A stretch of 64,000 nt of DNA from contig CAVZRE010000061.1 of NCBI GenBank assembly GCA_963777595.1, forward strand, positions 67,995-131,994, written 5' to 3'. Origin of the DNA: CAVVFX01 sp963777595 (GTDB lineage: Bacteria; Acidobacteriota; Terriglobia; Bryobacterales; Bryobacteraceae). Made by a program: the position numbers and the translations under genes. Shown here piece after piece: positions 1 through 8,016 of the stretch. The notes under the pieces are model-generated. The model searched no databases. It was not told where the DNA came from and saw only the letters and a list, made by a program, of their open reading frames with translations. How positions within the stretch are numbered: position 1 is the stretch's first letter; each line of letters begins with the position of its first letter.

Positions 1-263
1 ATGCTCACGCCGGAGAGCGAGCGCGATTCCATGTGATCGATTCCGCTTGCCAGCGTGAAGAACCGCTCCAGGTGATAGGTAATGTTGCCTTCGATCTGCT
101 CCGGCGGCATACCGGGATAGAATGTCGCGACCGCGACCACCGGGATGTTCATCGCGGGGAACAGATCGACGGGCATGCGCGCGATGCTGACGATGCCGAC
201 CAGTACCGTCACCAGGCACAGGACGACGATCAGGTAGGGGGTTTTGATGGCGAACCGTGACAT
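1..263 (-). CDS. RND efflux pump inner-membrane subunit (N-terminal part, cut by window edge)
   Basis: Reverse-strand translation from the ATG at 263 gives about 87 residues typical of the start of an AcrB/HAE1-type RND permease. There is a short cytoplasmic leader (MSRFAIKTPYLIV), a first transmembrane helix, then the periplasmic entry with ARMPVDLFP and FYPGMPPEQIE, both hallmarks of this family. The rest lies outside the window. It follows the adaptor gene by 3 bp and would form a tripartite drug or metal efflux system with the adaptor and TolC encoded just upstream. Substrate cannot be read from this fragment, but the divergent two-component system with a His-rich sensor suggests metal or envelope stress (inference). 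Confidence 0.88.
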   Translation of the reverse strand, partial: MSRFAIKTPYLIVVLCLVTVLVGIVSIARMPVDLFPAMNIPVVAVATFYPGMPPEQIEGNITYHLERFFTLASGIDHMESRSLSGVS

Positions 264-266
264 TGC

Positions 267-1452
267 TTATTTTCCGGCGAAGTCAGCTATTTTGGGCTGC
301 ACGGTCTGGCCATCTTTCAAGCCCGACTGCCGGCCGACCACGACCAAATCGCCGTCCTGTAGTCCCGAACGAATCTCTACTCGCTGCGCAGTTTCGAGGC
401 CGGTGGAAACGGAAACGCCGCTGCAGTTTGCCGTCGCGAACGACAAAAACCTGAGCGGTGTCCCCGGTCCCGGTCACCGAGTCGACTGGCACCGCGAGAG
501 CGTTATCGTGCTCATCCAACCGCAGATTGACCTCGGCATACATGCCGGGAACCAGGACAAAATTTGGATTGGCCACATCCACCTGGGTATCCATGGTGCG
601 GGTTGACATCTGGAGCGTGTCGGCAGTTCTCGCTACGCGACCGGGAAAGGTCTTATGGAGCGAAGGCACCATCACGTCGAGGGTCGAACCGACGCGGATA
701 CGAGAGACGGCGGACTCAGGAACCGGGAGCACCAGACGCAGAACGTTGTCCTGGGCGAGCCGTACGAGCGGCATTGCCTGGGTCTGCGACGCCGTGCCGG
801 CTTGAATCATAGAGCCTTTATTGGCGTAGCGCTTGGTCACAACGCCGGCAAACGGCGCAGTGATATTGGAATATTCGAACATTGTCTTGACCCGGGCTTC
901 TTCGGCTCGCGCCACCGCCGTCCGCTGCTGCGCGGCACCCAGCTGAGATTTCGCGGCGGCGACTTGCGCTTCAGCGATGAGATCGCGGGATTGCACTTCG
1001 TCGAGTTGCTGTTGGGGCACCAGTCCTTTTTCCTGGCTCGCCACCTGGCTGATGCGGGTGAAGGAAAGATGGGCGATATCGCGAGCCGATTCGGCGCGAC
1101 GGAGTTCGTCGCGCGCGGCGGCAATATCGGCTTCGGTAGCCTGAATCGTCGCGCCGGCACGGGCCAGATCATTCTTCATCTCCGGAATTTCGAGTGTGGC
1201 GAGCAGCGCGCCATCCGCCACCCGATCTCCGATATCCACGCGAATTGCGCTCACGTAACCGGACACCTTCGCCATCACATCGATCTCCTGGTAAGGCTCG
1301 AATTCGGCCGTGAGTTTGATGTCATTCGTCAGGTTGGTGCGAGTCGCTTTGACGACGGGGACGACCGGTATCGCTTCGGCGGCGCTGACCACTTCGGGCT
1401 GCCGATTACAGGAAACCAGCAAAACGGCGCCAACCGGCAACAGCAATTTCAT
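267..1452 (-). CDS. RND efflux periplasmic adaptor lipoprotein (HlyD/MFP family), one frameshift
   Basis: Membrane-fusion protein linking the RND pump to TolC. The ATG at 1452 gives a lipoprotein signal (MKLLLPVGAVLLVSC, lipobox LVSC); a TTG at 1464 overlaps the tolC stop but adds four residues that spoil nothing. Domains in order: first biotinyl-lipoyl half (KVSGYV, about residues 60-90), long alpha-hairpin coiled coil (about 95-190), second lipoyl half (NITAPFAGVV), beta-barrel domain and membrane-proximal domain. The frame breaks near 411-425: removing one base there restores a normal C-terminus (VSVSTGLETAQ ... PKIADFAGK) ending at the stop at 267-269. Without this correction the frame ends at 283. 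Probably a sequencing insertion. Part of a five-gene operon. Confidence 0.9.
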
Positions 1453-1460
1453 AGAGTATT

Positions 1461-2864
1461 TCAATGTATCGCCCCCGTGGTGTAATCGAGCAGCGCACGG
1501 CGGCTCAAATAATCGAACTTTGCGACCGCGGCGCCAATTTGGGCTGAGGTTTGGGTCAGCTGCGCCTGGGTTAATTCCACGATGCTGCCCAAGCCGGCGC
1601 GGTAGCGTGCCTGCGACAGGCGCAGGGCCTCATTCGCCTGGTTCAGCAGACGCTCCGTCACGGCCAATTTCTGAAAAGCCGTGTTGGTTTGCAGCCACGC
1701 GATCCGGACGTCACGCGAGATCAGCACCGTCAAGTCCTGGACATCCTTATCAGCGGCCTGGGCACGGAGGTCGGCCTCGGCATAGCGCGCGGAATACAGG
1801 CCGCCATTCAGGAACGGCAGAGTCATGTTGACCCCGGCTGCCGCGTAATTGTCGTGGAGGGTGTGGTCGTGCTCGGGCACCACACCGCCCGCTGCCAGCG
1901 CGGTGATTGAGGGATATCGCAGTTTTCGCTCGGCCTCGGCAAAGTGGCGGGCAGCGTCGCGATTCAGTTGGAGCGCGGCGAGATCGGGACGCTGCTCCAT
2001 GGCTTGGCTGATGAAGCCGGAGACATCGGGATTGAGCGGTGTCGTGGCGCCTTCGTCGACCAGCGTGTAGGCGTGCTCGTCGCTATAACCCATGGCCGCG
2101 GATAAACGGGTAAGCGCTTCGTGCGATTCGCTCTGCGCCTCCTGGAGCGCCAACTCTGCCTCAGAGACGGCAACTTCGGCGAAGCTTTGGTCCAGAGTCG
2201 AATTGACTTGCGCCTGGACGAGGGCGCGAATCTGTCTCAAAGTAGTATTGCGGAGTTCGACCGCTGCCTGGGCCACCTTGAGCGCGGATTCGGCGCCGAG
2301 CGCTTCGAAATATGCCTGCCTGACGTTCAGGATGACCTGCGCTCGCGTCGTCGCCGCGCTTTTGCCCTGGGCCTCCGCGCGCAATCTTGCCGTCTTCGTC
2401 AAGTTGGATGTGCGGCCGAAGTCGGTAATCATCTGGCTCAACGACACGCCGGTTGCGAGGCGATTGGAAATGCTGGATGTAGTGAGCGCTCCAGCCGCAA
2501 CGGCAGTGCCGATCTCCGCGCCGGTGGCCGTGGCGAAGCCGTTAACCGTCGGTTTGAAAGCTGCCCGTGCCTCGCTGACCTGCTTCTCCGCGGCCTGCAC
2601 GACCAGACCCGCCGAGCCGATTTTCGGATTGTTGCGGATCGCAGTCTCCTCCGCCTGGGCCAGCGTCAGAGTGTCCGCGGCATTTGCGCGCGCGATCAGC
2701 GTCACGGCAACGCAAAGCACCAGTAACGATGCTTTGGCCCACGGCGACCGAGGGGGGCGTGCGATATGAAAAGAGCCGTCTGAAGGCTGTGTTACGGCCG
2801 ACAGACCGAAGCCTGCCGCACGAGAACAACTCGGGTTAGCGGCGAACTCCGGCAGATGAATCAA
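1461..2864 (-). CDS. TolC-family outer-membrane efflux protein
   Basis: Outer-membrane channel of the tripartite efflux system. Two OEP repeats are visible: the first begins at TLTLAQAEETAIRNNP, the second around PDLAALQLNRDAAR, with long helical Ala/Gln-rich segments forming the periplasmic tunnel; it ends SRRALLDYTTGAIH. A signal peptide (KASLLVLCVAVTLIARANA) begins only about 45 residues into the open frame, and no in-frame ATG is present. The annotated start is a TTG that overlaps the DUF190 stop (TTGA), so either the protein has an unusual N-terminal extension or a nearer non-ATG start (or an unseen indel) applies. The same TTGA overlap is found at its 3' junction with the adaptor gene. 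Confidence 0.88.
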   Translation of the reverse strand: MIHLPEFAANPSCSRAAGFGLSAVTQPSDGSFHIARPPRSPWAKASLLVLCVAVTLIARANAADTLTLAQAEETAIRNNPKIGSAGLVVQAAEKQVSEARAAFKPTVNGFATATGAEIGTAVAAGALTTSSISNRLATGVSLSQMITDFGRTSNLTKTARLRAEAQGKSAATTRAQVILNVRQAYFEALGAESALKVAQAAVELRNTTLRQIRALVQAQVNSTLDQSFAEVAVSEAELALQEAQSESHEALTRLSAAMGYSDEHAYTLVDEGATTPLNPDVSGFISQAMEQRPDLAALQLNRDAARHFAEAERKLRYPSITALAAGGVVPEHDHTLHDNYAAAGVNMTLPFLNGGLYSARYAEADLRAQAADKDVQDLTVLISRDVRIAWLQTNTAFQKLAVTERLLNQANEALRLSQARYRAGLGSIVELTQAQLTQTSAQIGAAVAKFDYLSRRALLDYTTGAIH

Positions 2865-3211
2865 AGGGCTTCCGGCTCCGTATCAGCTAATTTCAAAATC
2901 GAGGTGTCGTGGGCTTCAATGATTCCGTCAGTCGTCAGGCGGACTAACTCCGGCAGCAGAGCGGCGAATCGGTCCGGAGCTTCGATGAACTCGATTTGCA
3001 CCGGCAAATGCTCGCCTGTTACTCCTTCGCCATGCTGCGCGTGAATTCGATGATGTTTCCCGAACCCAGCCTCGGGGCGAATCAGGCTTGCGCCCGACAC
3101 GCCCTGTTCTCGTAGAAACTCAAAGATTTCGCGGTAGAGAAAATCATGAGTCGAACTGGTGTCCTCATTCAAATAGATGGTGACTTTCTTCGCCGGACCG
3201 AGCTTGAGCAT
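2861..3211 (-). CDS. DUF190 (PII-like) family protein
   Basis: About 116 residues from the ATG at 3211 (MLKLGPAKKVTIYLNED) to EPEAL, matching DUF190 in length and pattern: a beta-alpha-beta PII-like fold with HDFLYREIFEFLREQGVSGAS and the IEFIEAP strand. PII-like proteins bind small ligands and regulate partners; DUF190 genes are often found by fluoride (CrcB) channels, but no crcB is seen here. The gene is sandwiched between an LVIVD protein (4 bp upstream) and tolC (overlapping), so it is probably cotranscribed with the efflux pump and may sense its load. The longer open frame upstream of 3211 overlaps the preceding gene and is unlikely to be used. Confidence 0.85.
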   Translation of the reverse strand: MLKLGPAKKVTIYLNEDTSSTHDFLYREIFEFLREQGVSGASLIRPEAGFGKHHRIHAQHGEGVTGEHLPVQIEFIEAPDRFAALLPELVRLTTDGIIEAHDTSILKLADTEPEAL

Positions 3212-3215
3212 GGGC

Positions 3216-3797
3216 TTAGTGGTTGTAAAGCACTTCGTGCGCGTAGCGTTCCTGTTCTTGGGGATCTTCCGCCGGGTTGCGATGGAGGATCCAGAGGCCG
3301 TGGTCATTGGCTACGAAGATGAGTCCACGGCGTTCGTCCGAAGCAGTGTAGGTAACGTTGGTGAACTGTTTGACGATCTGCGGATGGGCCGGATCTCGAA
3401 AATTGACAATGGACATGGTTTTGGTCTGGGGGCTCGCCGGGCGCACGGTTTCAGAACTGATCAAAGCGGCGTCTCCAGCGGCCGCCATTACCGATCCCGC
3501 TTCGTTCTCCGGCAGGTCCATATTGGCGACGACGGAGGGATGCCGCGGATCGGTCACATCGACGAGGGTGAGGTTTCGTGACGCATGCTCGATGTACAAG
3601 TAAGACCGGTTGAAGTGCTGCGTCATTGTCACGCGCGTAATAGCGCCGCCTGTGGCCGCTACATTCGCCAAAATATCGATGCGATCCTGCGGAGCGTTCG
3701 GCTTAATTTTATTTTTCCCGAGGACCGCCGGCGGAATGGAAACCGCGGCGATAATGAGAAAGAGTCCTGCCGGATAACTGATCATCCTTCGCAACAT
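3216..3797 (-). CDS. Secreted LVIVD/beta-propeller-type protein
   Basis: 193-residue protein with a signal peptide (MLRRMISYPAGLFLIIAAV ... PPAVLGK) followed by two to three LVIVD-like beta repeats: LYIEHASRNLTLVDVTDP, TKTMSIVNFRDPAHPQIV and GLIFVANDHGLWILH. Such repeats build small propellers in surface or periplasmic proteins of unknown function. Too short for a complete seven-blade propeller. It is the promoter-proximal gene of the efflux operon and diverges from the response-regulator gene across a 151-bp control region. Function in the efflux system is not known; I infer co-regulation only. Confidence 0.72.
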   Translation of the reverse strand: MLRRMISYPAGLFLIIAAVSIPPAVLGKNKIKPNAPQDRIDILANVAATGGAITRVTMTQHFNRSYLYIEHASRNLTLVDVTDPRHPSVVANMDLPENEAGSVMAAAGDAALISSETVRPASPQTKTMSIVNFRDPAHPQIVKQFTNVTYTASDERRGLIFVANDHGLWILHRNPAEDPQEQERYAHEVLYNH

Positions 3798-3833
3798 ACA
3801 TCTTGTGTAACGCTTCTTCCCATGAGGTAGCTA

Positions 3834-3896
3834 CTGAAGACTTTCTGAAGATTTTATTTCTGAACCTTTCTAACAACCTCGTCAGAGAATCTTCAG
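3834..3896. promoter_or_regulatory. Divergent control region with CTGAAG repeats (putative response-regulator boxes)
   Basis: Between the divergent efflux operon and the two-component genes, CTGAAG occurs at 3834-3839 and 3845-3850 (11 bp apart, one helical turn), a variant CTGAAC at 3860-3865, and an inverted copy CTTCAG at 3891-3896. Direct repeats one turn apart are the usual layout for OmpR/PhoB-type regulators, so these are candidate sites for the adjacent regulator controlling itself and the pump. Seen in sequence; binding is inference. Confidence 0.5.
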
Positions 3897-3948
3897 AATC
3901 CGGTAAGTAGCGACTTTGAGGCGAATGCTTCTATAACAGTGGTAGACC

Positions 3949-4623
3949 GTGCGCATTCTTATTGTTGAAGACGAGCGAAAGCTGGCGGCTGCGCTTCAGG
4001 CCGGGCTGGAGGCCGAAGACTACGCCGTGGGCGTTGCCTTCACGGGCGAAGAGGGCTTTTACCTGGCCAACACGGAGGTGTTCGACCTGCTGGTGCTGGA
4101 TGTCATGCTGCCGGGTCGCGACGGCCTCGAGATTCTTCGCAGCCTTCGTCAGCGCGGCATCCGGACGCCCACTTTGCTGCTTACGGCCCGAGATGCAATC
4201 GACGATCGGGTGCGGGGTCTGGACGCCGGCGCGGATGATTATTTGGTGAAGCCTTTCGCCTTTCCCGAATTGCTTGCTCGCATTCGGGCTCTTCTGCGGC
4301 GCGGGCGGCAGGAGGCGCCCACGGCGCTGAAAATCCACGATCTGGAGATGGATATGGCCAGCCGCACGGTTTCGCGCGCGGGCACGAGGCTAGACCTGAC
4401 GCCGCGCGAATTCGATCTGCTGGAGTATCTGCTGCGAAATCAGGGCCGTGTGGTTTCACGCGAGATGCTGGCGCGTGATATCTGGAAAGAGACGGCGCGG
4501 CACACCCCGCTGGACAACGTCATCGATGTGCATATGGCCAGGCTCCGCAGGAAAGTAGATGAACCTTTCGAGAAGAAACTGGTGCAGACCGTCCGCGGCG
4601 TCGGATTTCTCGTGCGGGAGTAG
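3949..4623 (+). CDS. OmpR/PhoB-family response regulator
   Basis: 224 residues from a GTG start. Receiver domain 1-118 with acidic pocket (VEDE), phosphoacceptor Asp51 in LLVLDVMLPGRDG, Thr in LLLTARD and Lys101 in LVKPFAF. Winged-helix DNA-binding domain about 128-222 (LTPREFDLLEYLLRNQGRVV ... VDVHMARLRRKVD-type, ending VRGVGFLVRE). The sensor kinase starts 5 bp downstream. Most like CusR/QseB-type regulators; the divergent RND pump and the CTGAAG repeats upstream suggest it activates that operon. Confidence 0.93.
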   Translation: MRILIVEDERKLAAALQAGLEAEDYAVGVAFTGEEGFYLANTEVFDLLVLDVMLPGRDGLEILRSLRQRGIRTPTLLLTARDAIDDRVRGLDAGADDYLVKPFAFPELLARIRALLRRGRQEAPTALKIHDLEMDMASRTVSRAGTRLDLTPREFDLLEYLLRNQGRVVSREMLARDIWKETARHTPLDNVIDVHMARLRRKVDEPFEKKLVQTVRGVGFLVRE

Positions 4624-4627
4624 ATGA

Positions 4628-6037
4628 ATGTCACGTTTTTGGCCGCTCCGTCATGTTCGGACCCGCCTTGCATTCTGGACCGTTTGCATGCTGGCCGCCG
4701 TGCTGGGCGTCTACGCGGCGGGATCCTCCTTCCTGCTCTTTTGGGACCTGCGGTTCGAACTGACCCGCCATGCCATTCAGGATATTGAAACCGTTGAGGG
4801 CCTTCTCTATTTCGATTCGTCCGGCGGCATGCATTTTCACGATGATTACCACAATCATCCGGAATCGAAGCAGATTCAGGAACGTTACCTCGAGGTGATC
4901 TCTGATGGAGGGAAGGTCTTGTTCCGGAACGACCGGCTGGGCACTTTCGAGCTGGGAGGTCCCGTCTTTGAGAGCGAGGGCCGCGGCGGCTATTCCGAAC
5001 GAACAACGCGTCTGGCGGACGGTACGCGCATCCTTCTGGTCAGCCGCCGTCACACTATGGAAGGACGGCCGATTCTGATCCGGCTGGCCTACAGTCTCGA
5101 ACCAATCTGGCTGCAGCTCAATCAATTGCTGTTGGCCTTTCTGGCCGCTCTCCCGATTGCCCTCGCGGCTGCCGGATTCGCCGGCTACAGTCTGGCGCGC
5201 CGCACCCTGGAACCTCTGGCGCAGATGACTCGGCGCGCCGGAAGCATCACGCCCGACCGGCTGAGTGACCGGCTCCCGGTGGAGAATCCGGACGACGAAC
5301 TGGGCCAACTCGGCCGCGTGTTCAACGGCACGCTCGATCGCCTGGAAAGCGCCTTCGAACAGATGCGCCGCTTCACGGCCGACGCTTCCCATGAATTGCG
5401 GACTCCGCTCACGGCCATCCGCAGCGTTGGCGAGGTGGGGTTGCAGCAGGATGGCGGCCGGGAAGAGTACCGCGAGACCATCGGCAGCATGCTCGAAGAG
5501 GCGAACCGGCTCACGCGCCTGGTGGAGAATCTTCTGACCGTCTCGCGAGCGGATGCGGGCCAGTATCCCCTGCACCGGCAGCCGATTTCCATCGTCGAAC
5601 TAACACGCGAGTCCGCGGCCCTGCTCGATGTGCTCATCGACGAAAAATCTCAGCATCTCAGTTTGCGGGGAGATGAAAGTGCCATGGTAATGGGCGACCG
5701 GCTCATTCTCCGCCAAGCGATCGTCAACCTGCTGCACAACGCGATCAAGTTTTCGCCCCCTAACGGGGACATCTCCGTGTCGACGGAACAGAATACCCGC
5801 TCGGTGCACATCCGCATCGCCGACAGCGGCCCAGGAATAGGAGAAGAGCATCTGGGGAGGGTATTCCAAAGATTTTATCGAGTGGACAAATCGCGATCCA
5901 GCGAAAGCGGCGGCGCGGGTTTGGGACTCGCCATTGCGCAGTGGGCAGTCCAGGCGCACGGAGGCACGATCACGATTGAGAGCGAACTCGGCACCGGAAG
6001 CACTTTTCAGATTGAGATTCCTCGTGACGCACAATGA
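4628..6037 (+). CDS. Sensor histidine kinase (CusS/QseC-like) with His-rich periplasmic patch
   Basis: 469 residues. TM1 about 12-38, periplasmic loop about 40-162, TM2 about 164-189, HAMP about 187-240, HisKA with phospho-acceptor His255 in ADASHELRTPLTAI, and HATPase_c with N box (NLLHNAIKFSP), G1 (DSGPGIGEEH), F box (FQRFYRVDKS) and G2 (GAGLGLAIA). The periplasmic loop contains HFHDDYHNH at residues 69-77, four His with Asp between them, a plausible metal-binding site. Together with the divergent RND pump this supports a CusRS-like metal response; the ligand is inference. Its stop overlaps the next start (ATGA). Confidence 0.93.
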   Translation: MSRFWPLRHVRTRLAFWTVCMLAAVLGVYAAGSSFLLFWDLRFELTRHAIQDIETVEGLLYFDSSGGMHFHDDYHNHPESKQIQERYLEVISDGGKVLFRNDRLGTFELGGPVFESEGRGGYSERTTRLADGTRILLVSRRHTMEGRPILIRLAYSLEPIWLQLNQLLLAFLAALPIALAAAGFAGYSLARRTLEPLAQMTRRAGSITPDRLSDRLPVENPDDELGQLGRVFNGTLDRLESAFEQMRRFTADASHELRTPLTAIRSVGEVGLQQDGGREEYRETIGSMLEEANRLTRLVENLLTVSRADAGQYPLHRQPISIVELTRESAALLDVLIDEKSQHLSLRGDESAMVMGDRLILRQAIVNLLHNAIKFSPPNGDISVSTEQNTRSVHIRIADSGPGIGEEHLGRVFQRFYRVDKSRSSESGGAGLGLAIAQWAVQAHGGTITIESELGTGSTFQIEIPRDAQ

Positions 6038-6222
6038 CTGACTCCAACAATTTCGAAGAGCGCAAGGAAGGCGCCGAATGCCTCACGAGCGGTTGCAGCG
6101 GGCACATGGTGGATACTTATCCGGTCGAGACGGCCCGCAGCGATCAATTCTTGCTGATCCGCATCGAATGCCCTGTGTGTCATGCGCGAGCGTGGAGAAT
6201 CGAATCGCCGTCTGAGGAATAA
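6034..6222 (+). CDS. Small Cys-rich protein, hypothetical
   Basis: 62 residues, start overlapping the kinase stop (ATGA), so translationally coupled to the two-component operon. Two Cys pairs are visible: CLTSGCSGH near residue 16 and CPVCHARAW near residue 48, the second with a neighbouring His, a zinc-ribbon-like arrangement. No signal peptide or membrane segment. I do not recognise the family. Given its operon position it could be a small metal-binding accessory, but this is inference. Confidence 0.6.
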   Translation: MTDSNNFEERKEGAECLTSGCSGHMVDTYPVETARSDQFLLIRIECPVCHARAWRIESPSEE

Positions 6223-6277
6223 TCCTCTGCTCTGCGATGTCACACAGTACGATGTGTTACAAAATGGTTAAACCCTC

Positions 6278-6892
6278 GTGAGACTATTCCCGCGCGAAGA
6301 AAAGTTTTTCGACCTCCTGGAAGAACAGGGAGTCCATATTGTCGAGGCCTCTCGTCTGCTCCATGACGGCGTGCGGTCGGACGCGACTTCGATGGCCACG
6401 ATGGCGGGCCAGATCAAGCGCATCGAACATGCAGCCGACAGAGTGACGCATCAGCTTTTTACTCGCTTGAACCAGACCTTCGTGACGCCTCTCGATCCGG
6501 AGGACCTGCACAGCCTGGGCTCGGCGCTCGACGATGTAGTCGACTATATCGAAGACGCGGCCTTTCGCCTGAGCGCCTACCGGGTGCATCCTGTTCCAAA
6601 AGGAGTTCCGGAACTCACCGATATCATCCACGCGTGTTGTTTAAGACTGCAATCGGCCGTCGTCAAGTTGAAGACGAACGAGAACCTGATGGAAGATTGC
6701 ATTGAGATCAATCGCCTGGAGAACGTCGCCGACGAACTGGTACGCAAACTGGTGACCACGTTATTCAATGAAGAGACCGACGCGATCGTGCTTCTCAAAC
6801 ACAAAGAGATTTACGAAGTGCTGGAGCTGGCCACCGATCTCTGCGAAGACGTAGCCGACGTGCTCCAGACCATCGTGGTGAAGAACAGCTGA
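6278..6892 (+). CDS. DUF47 family (PhoU-like) phosphate-transport accessory protein
   Basis: 204 residues from a GTG start (MRLFPREEKFFDLLEEQG), the standard DUF47 opening. The sequence is nearly all helical with family signatures IKRIEHAADRVTHQLFTRLNQTFVTPLDPEDLHSL spread over residues 45-80 and DCIEINRLENVADELVRKL near 145-165. DUF47 proteins fold like PhoU and accompany Pit permeases. The pit gene begins 6 bp downstream, confirming the pair. Distinct from PhoU of the Pst system. Confidence 0.92.
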   Translation: MRLFPREEKFFDLLEEQGVHIVEASRLLHDGVRSDATSMATMAGQIKRIEHAADRVTHQLFTRLNQTFVTPLDPEDLHSLGSALDDVVDYIEDAAFRLSAYRVHPVPKGVPELTDIIHACCLRLQSAVVKLKTNENLMEDCIEINRLENVADELVRKLVTTLFNEETDAIVLLKHKEIYEVLELATDLCEDVADVLQTIVVKNS

Positions 6893-6898
6893 AAACGA

Positions 6899-7894
6899 AT
6901 GACCCCGCTCACGCTGGTTGTTGTGGCTGTCGCACTGCTCTTCGACTTTATCAATGGCTTCCACGATTCCGCAAATTCCATCGCGACAGTGGTTGCTACA
7001 CGAGTGCTGAAGCCCATTCAGGCTGTATTTTGGGCCGCCTTTTTTAATCTGGTCGCGGCGTTCTTACTGGGCACGGGAGTCGCGTCCAGCATCAGCAAAG
7101 ACTATGTGGATATGCACATTGTCACTCCCTATGTGGTGCTCGCGGGCCTGCTCGGCGCGGTCATTTGGGATCTGATTACCTGGTGGCTGGGGTTACCGAC
7201 AAGCTCCTCGCACGCGTTGATTGGCGGTTATGCCGGGGCGGCTATCGCGAAGGCCGGGATCGCCGGCCTGGTTCCAGGAAAATGGCTGACCACCATCTCA
7301 TTTATTGTGCTCTCGCCGTTGATCGGCATGGTGCTGGCTTATTTCCTGATGGTCGCCGTGCACTGGGGTTTTCGACGGACTCGTCCGGCGCGGGCGGATC
7401 GCTATTTCAGAGTGCTGCAGCTCGCATCATCGGCATTATTCAGTTGCGCTCACGGCACTAACGATGCCCAGAAGACCATGGGGATTATTACTGCTTTGCT
7501 GGTGTCCACGCGGTATCAGAGCGATAACCACATCCGCCCGTGGGTAATTGGGCTGGCCAGTACTGCGATCTGTATCGGCACGCTGAGCGGGGGCTGGAGG
7601 ATTGTCAAGACGATGGGGTCACGCCTCACGCGCCTGAAGCCACGCAGCGGTTTCTGCGCCGAAACCGGAGCCGCGCTGTCCATCTTCTTTCCGACGTTCC
7701 TGGGACTACCGGTGTCGACCACCCACGCCATTGCCGGCGCCATTGCCGGTGTCGGTTCGGTGAACCGGTTGAAGGCGGTGCGCTGGGGGGTAGCTCGCGA
7801 AATCGTCTGGGCTTGGGTGTTGACGATTCCCTGTAGCGCGTTCGTGGCGTCGATCTGCTTTCTAATAATTAAGCAAATTTTTCTGGAAGCGTAA
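6899..7894 (+). CDS. Low-affinity inorganic phosphate transporter (Pit family)
   Basis: 331-residue polytopic membrane protein. The duplicated PiT signatures are present: GFHDSANSIATVVATRVL near residue 20 and CAHGTNDAQKTMGII near 180, and the two TSSSHALIGG / STTHAIAGAIAG loops near 102 and 279. These carry the Asp/Asn residues of the transport path. Usual length for bacterial Pit. Cotranscribed with the upstream DUF47 gene, convergent with gyrA. Confidence 0.94.
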   Translation: MTPLTLVVVAVALLFDFINGFHDSANSIATVVATRVLKPIQAVFWAAFFNLVAAFLLGTGVASSISKDYVDMHIVTPYVVLAGLLGAVIWDLITWWLGLPTSSSHALIGGYAGAAIAKAGIAGLVPGKWLTTISFIVLSPLIGMVLAYFLMVAVHWGFRRTRPARADRYFRVLQLASSALFSCAHGTNDAQKTMGIITALLVSTRYQSDNHIRPWVIGLASTAICIGTLSGGWRIVKTMGSRLTRLKPRSGFCAETGAALSIFFPTFLGLPVSTTHAIAGAIAGVGSVNRLKAVRWGVAREIVWAWVLTIPCSAFVASICFLIIKQIFLEA

Positions 7895-7975
7895 GCTCGT
7901 ACGGATCGCAGCCAATGCCCATGTCGGCCTGGCTGAAGCCTGATTTACAGCGAAGCCGAGCAGAGCGTCCTTCTG

Positions 7976-8000
7976 AAAAATGCCGAAAACGATGCGGCAT
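7976..8000 (-). terminator. Possible intrinsic terminator of gyrA
   Basis: On the minus strand a hairpin ATGCCG-N9-CGGCAT is followed by TTTTTC, 17 bp beyond the gyrA stop. The stem is short (6 bp), so strength is uncertain. Confidence 0.45.
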
Positions 8001-8016
8001 GAAAAGCGCGCGGTGC

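Noticed and set aside
655..1485. 276-aa plus-strand ORF over the adaptor gene, and similar long antisense frames such as 7915-9213 and 54278-55141
   Set aside because: Shadow frames of high-GC genes: composition follows the opposite-strand codons and no family motif, signal or RBS is seen.
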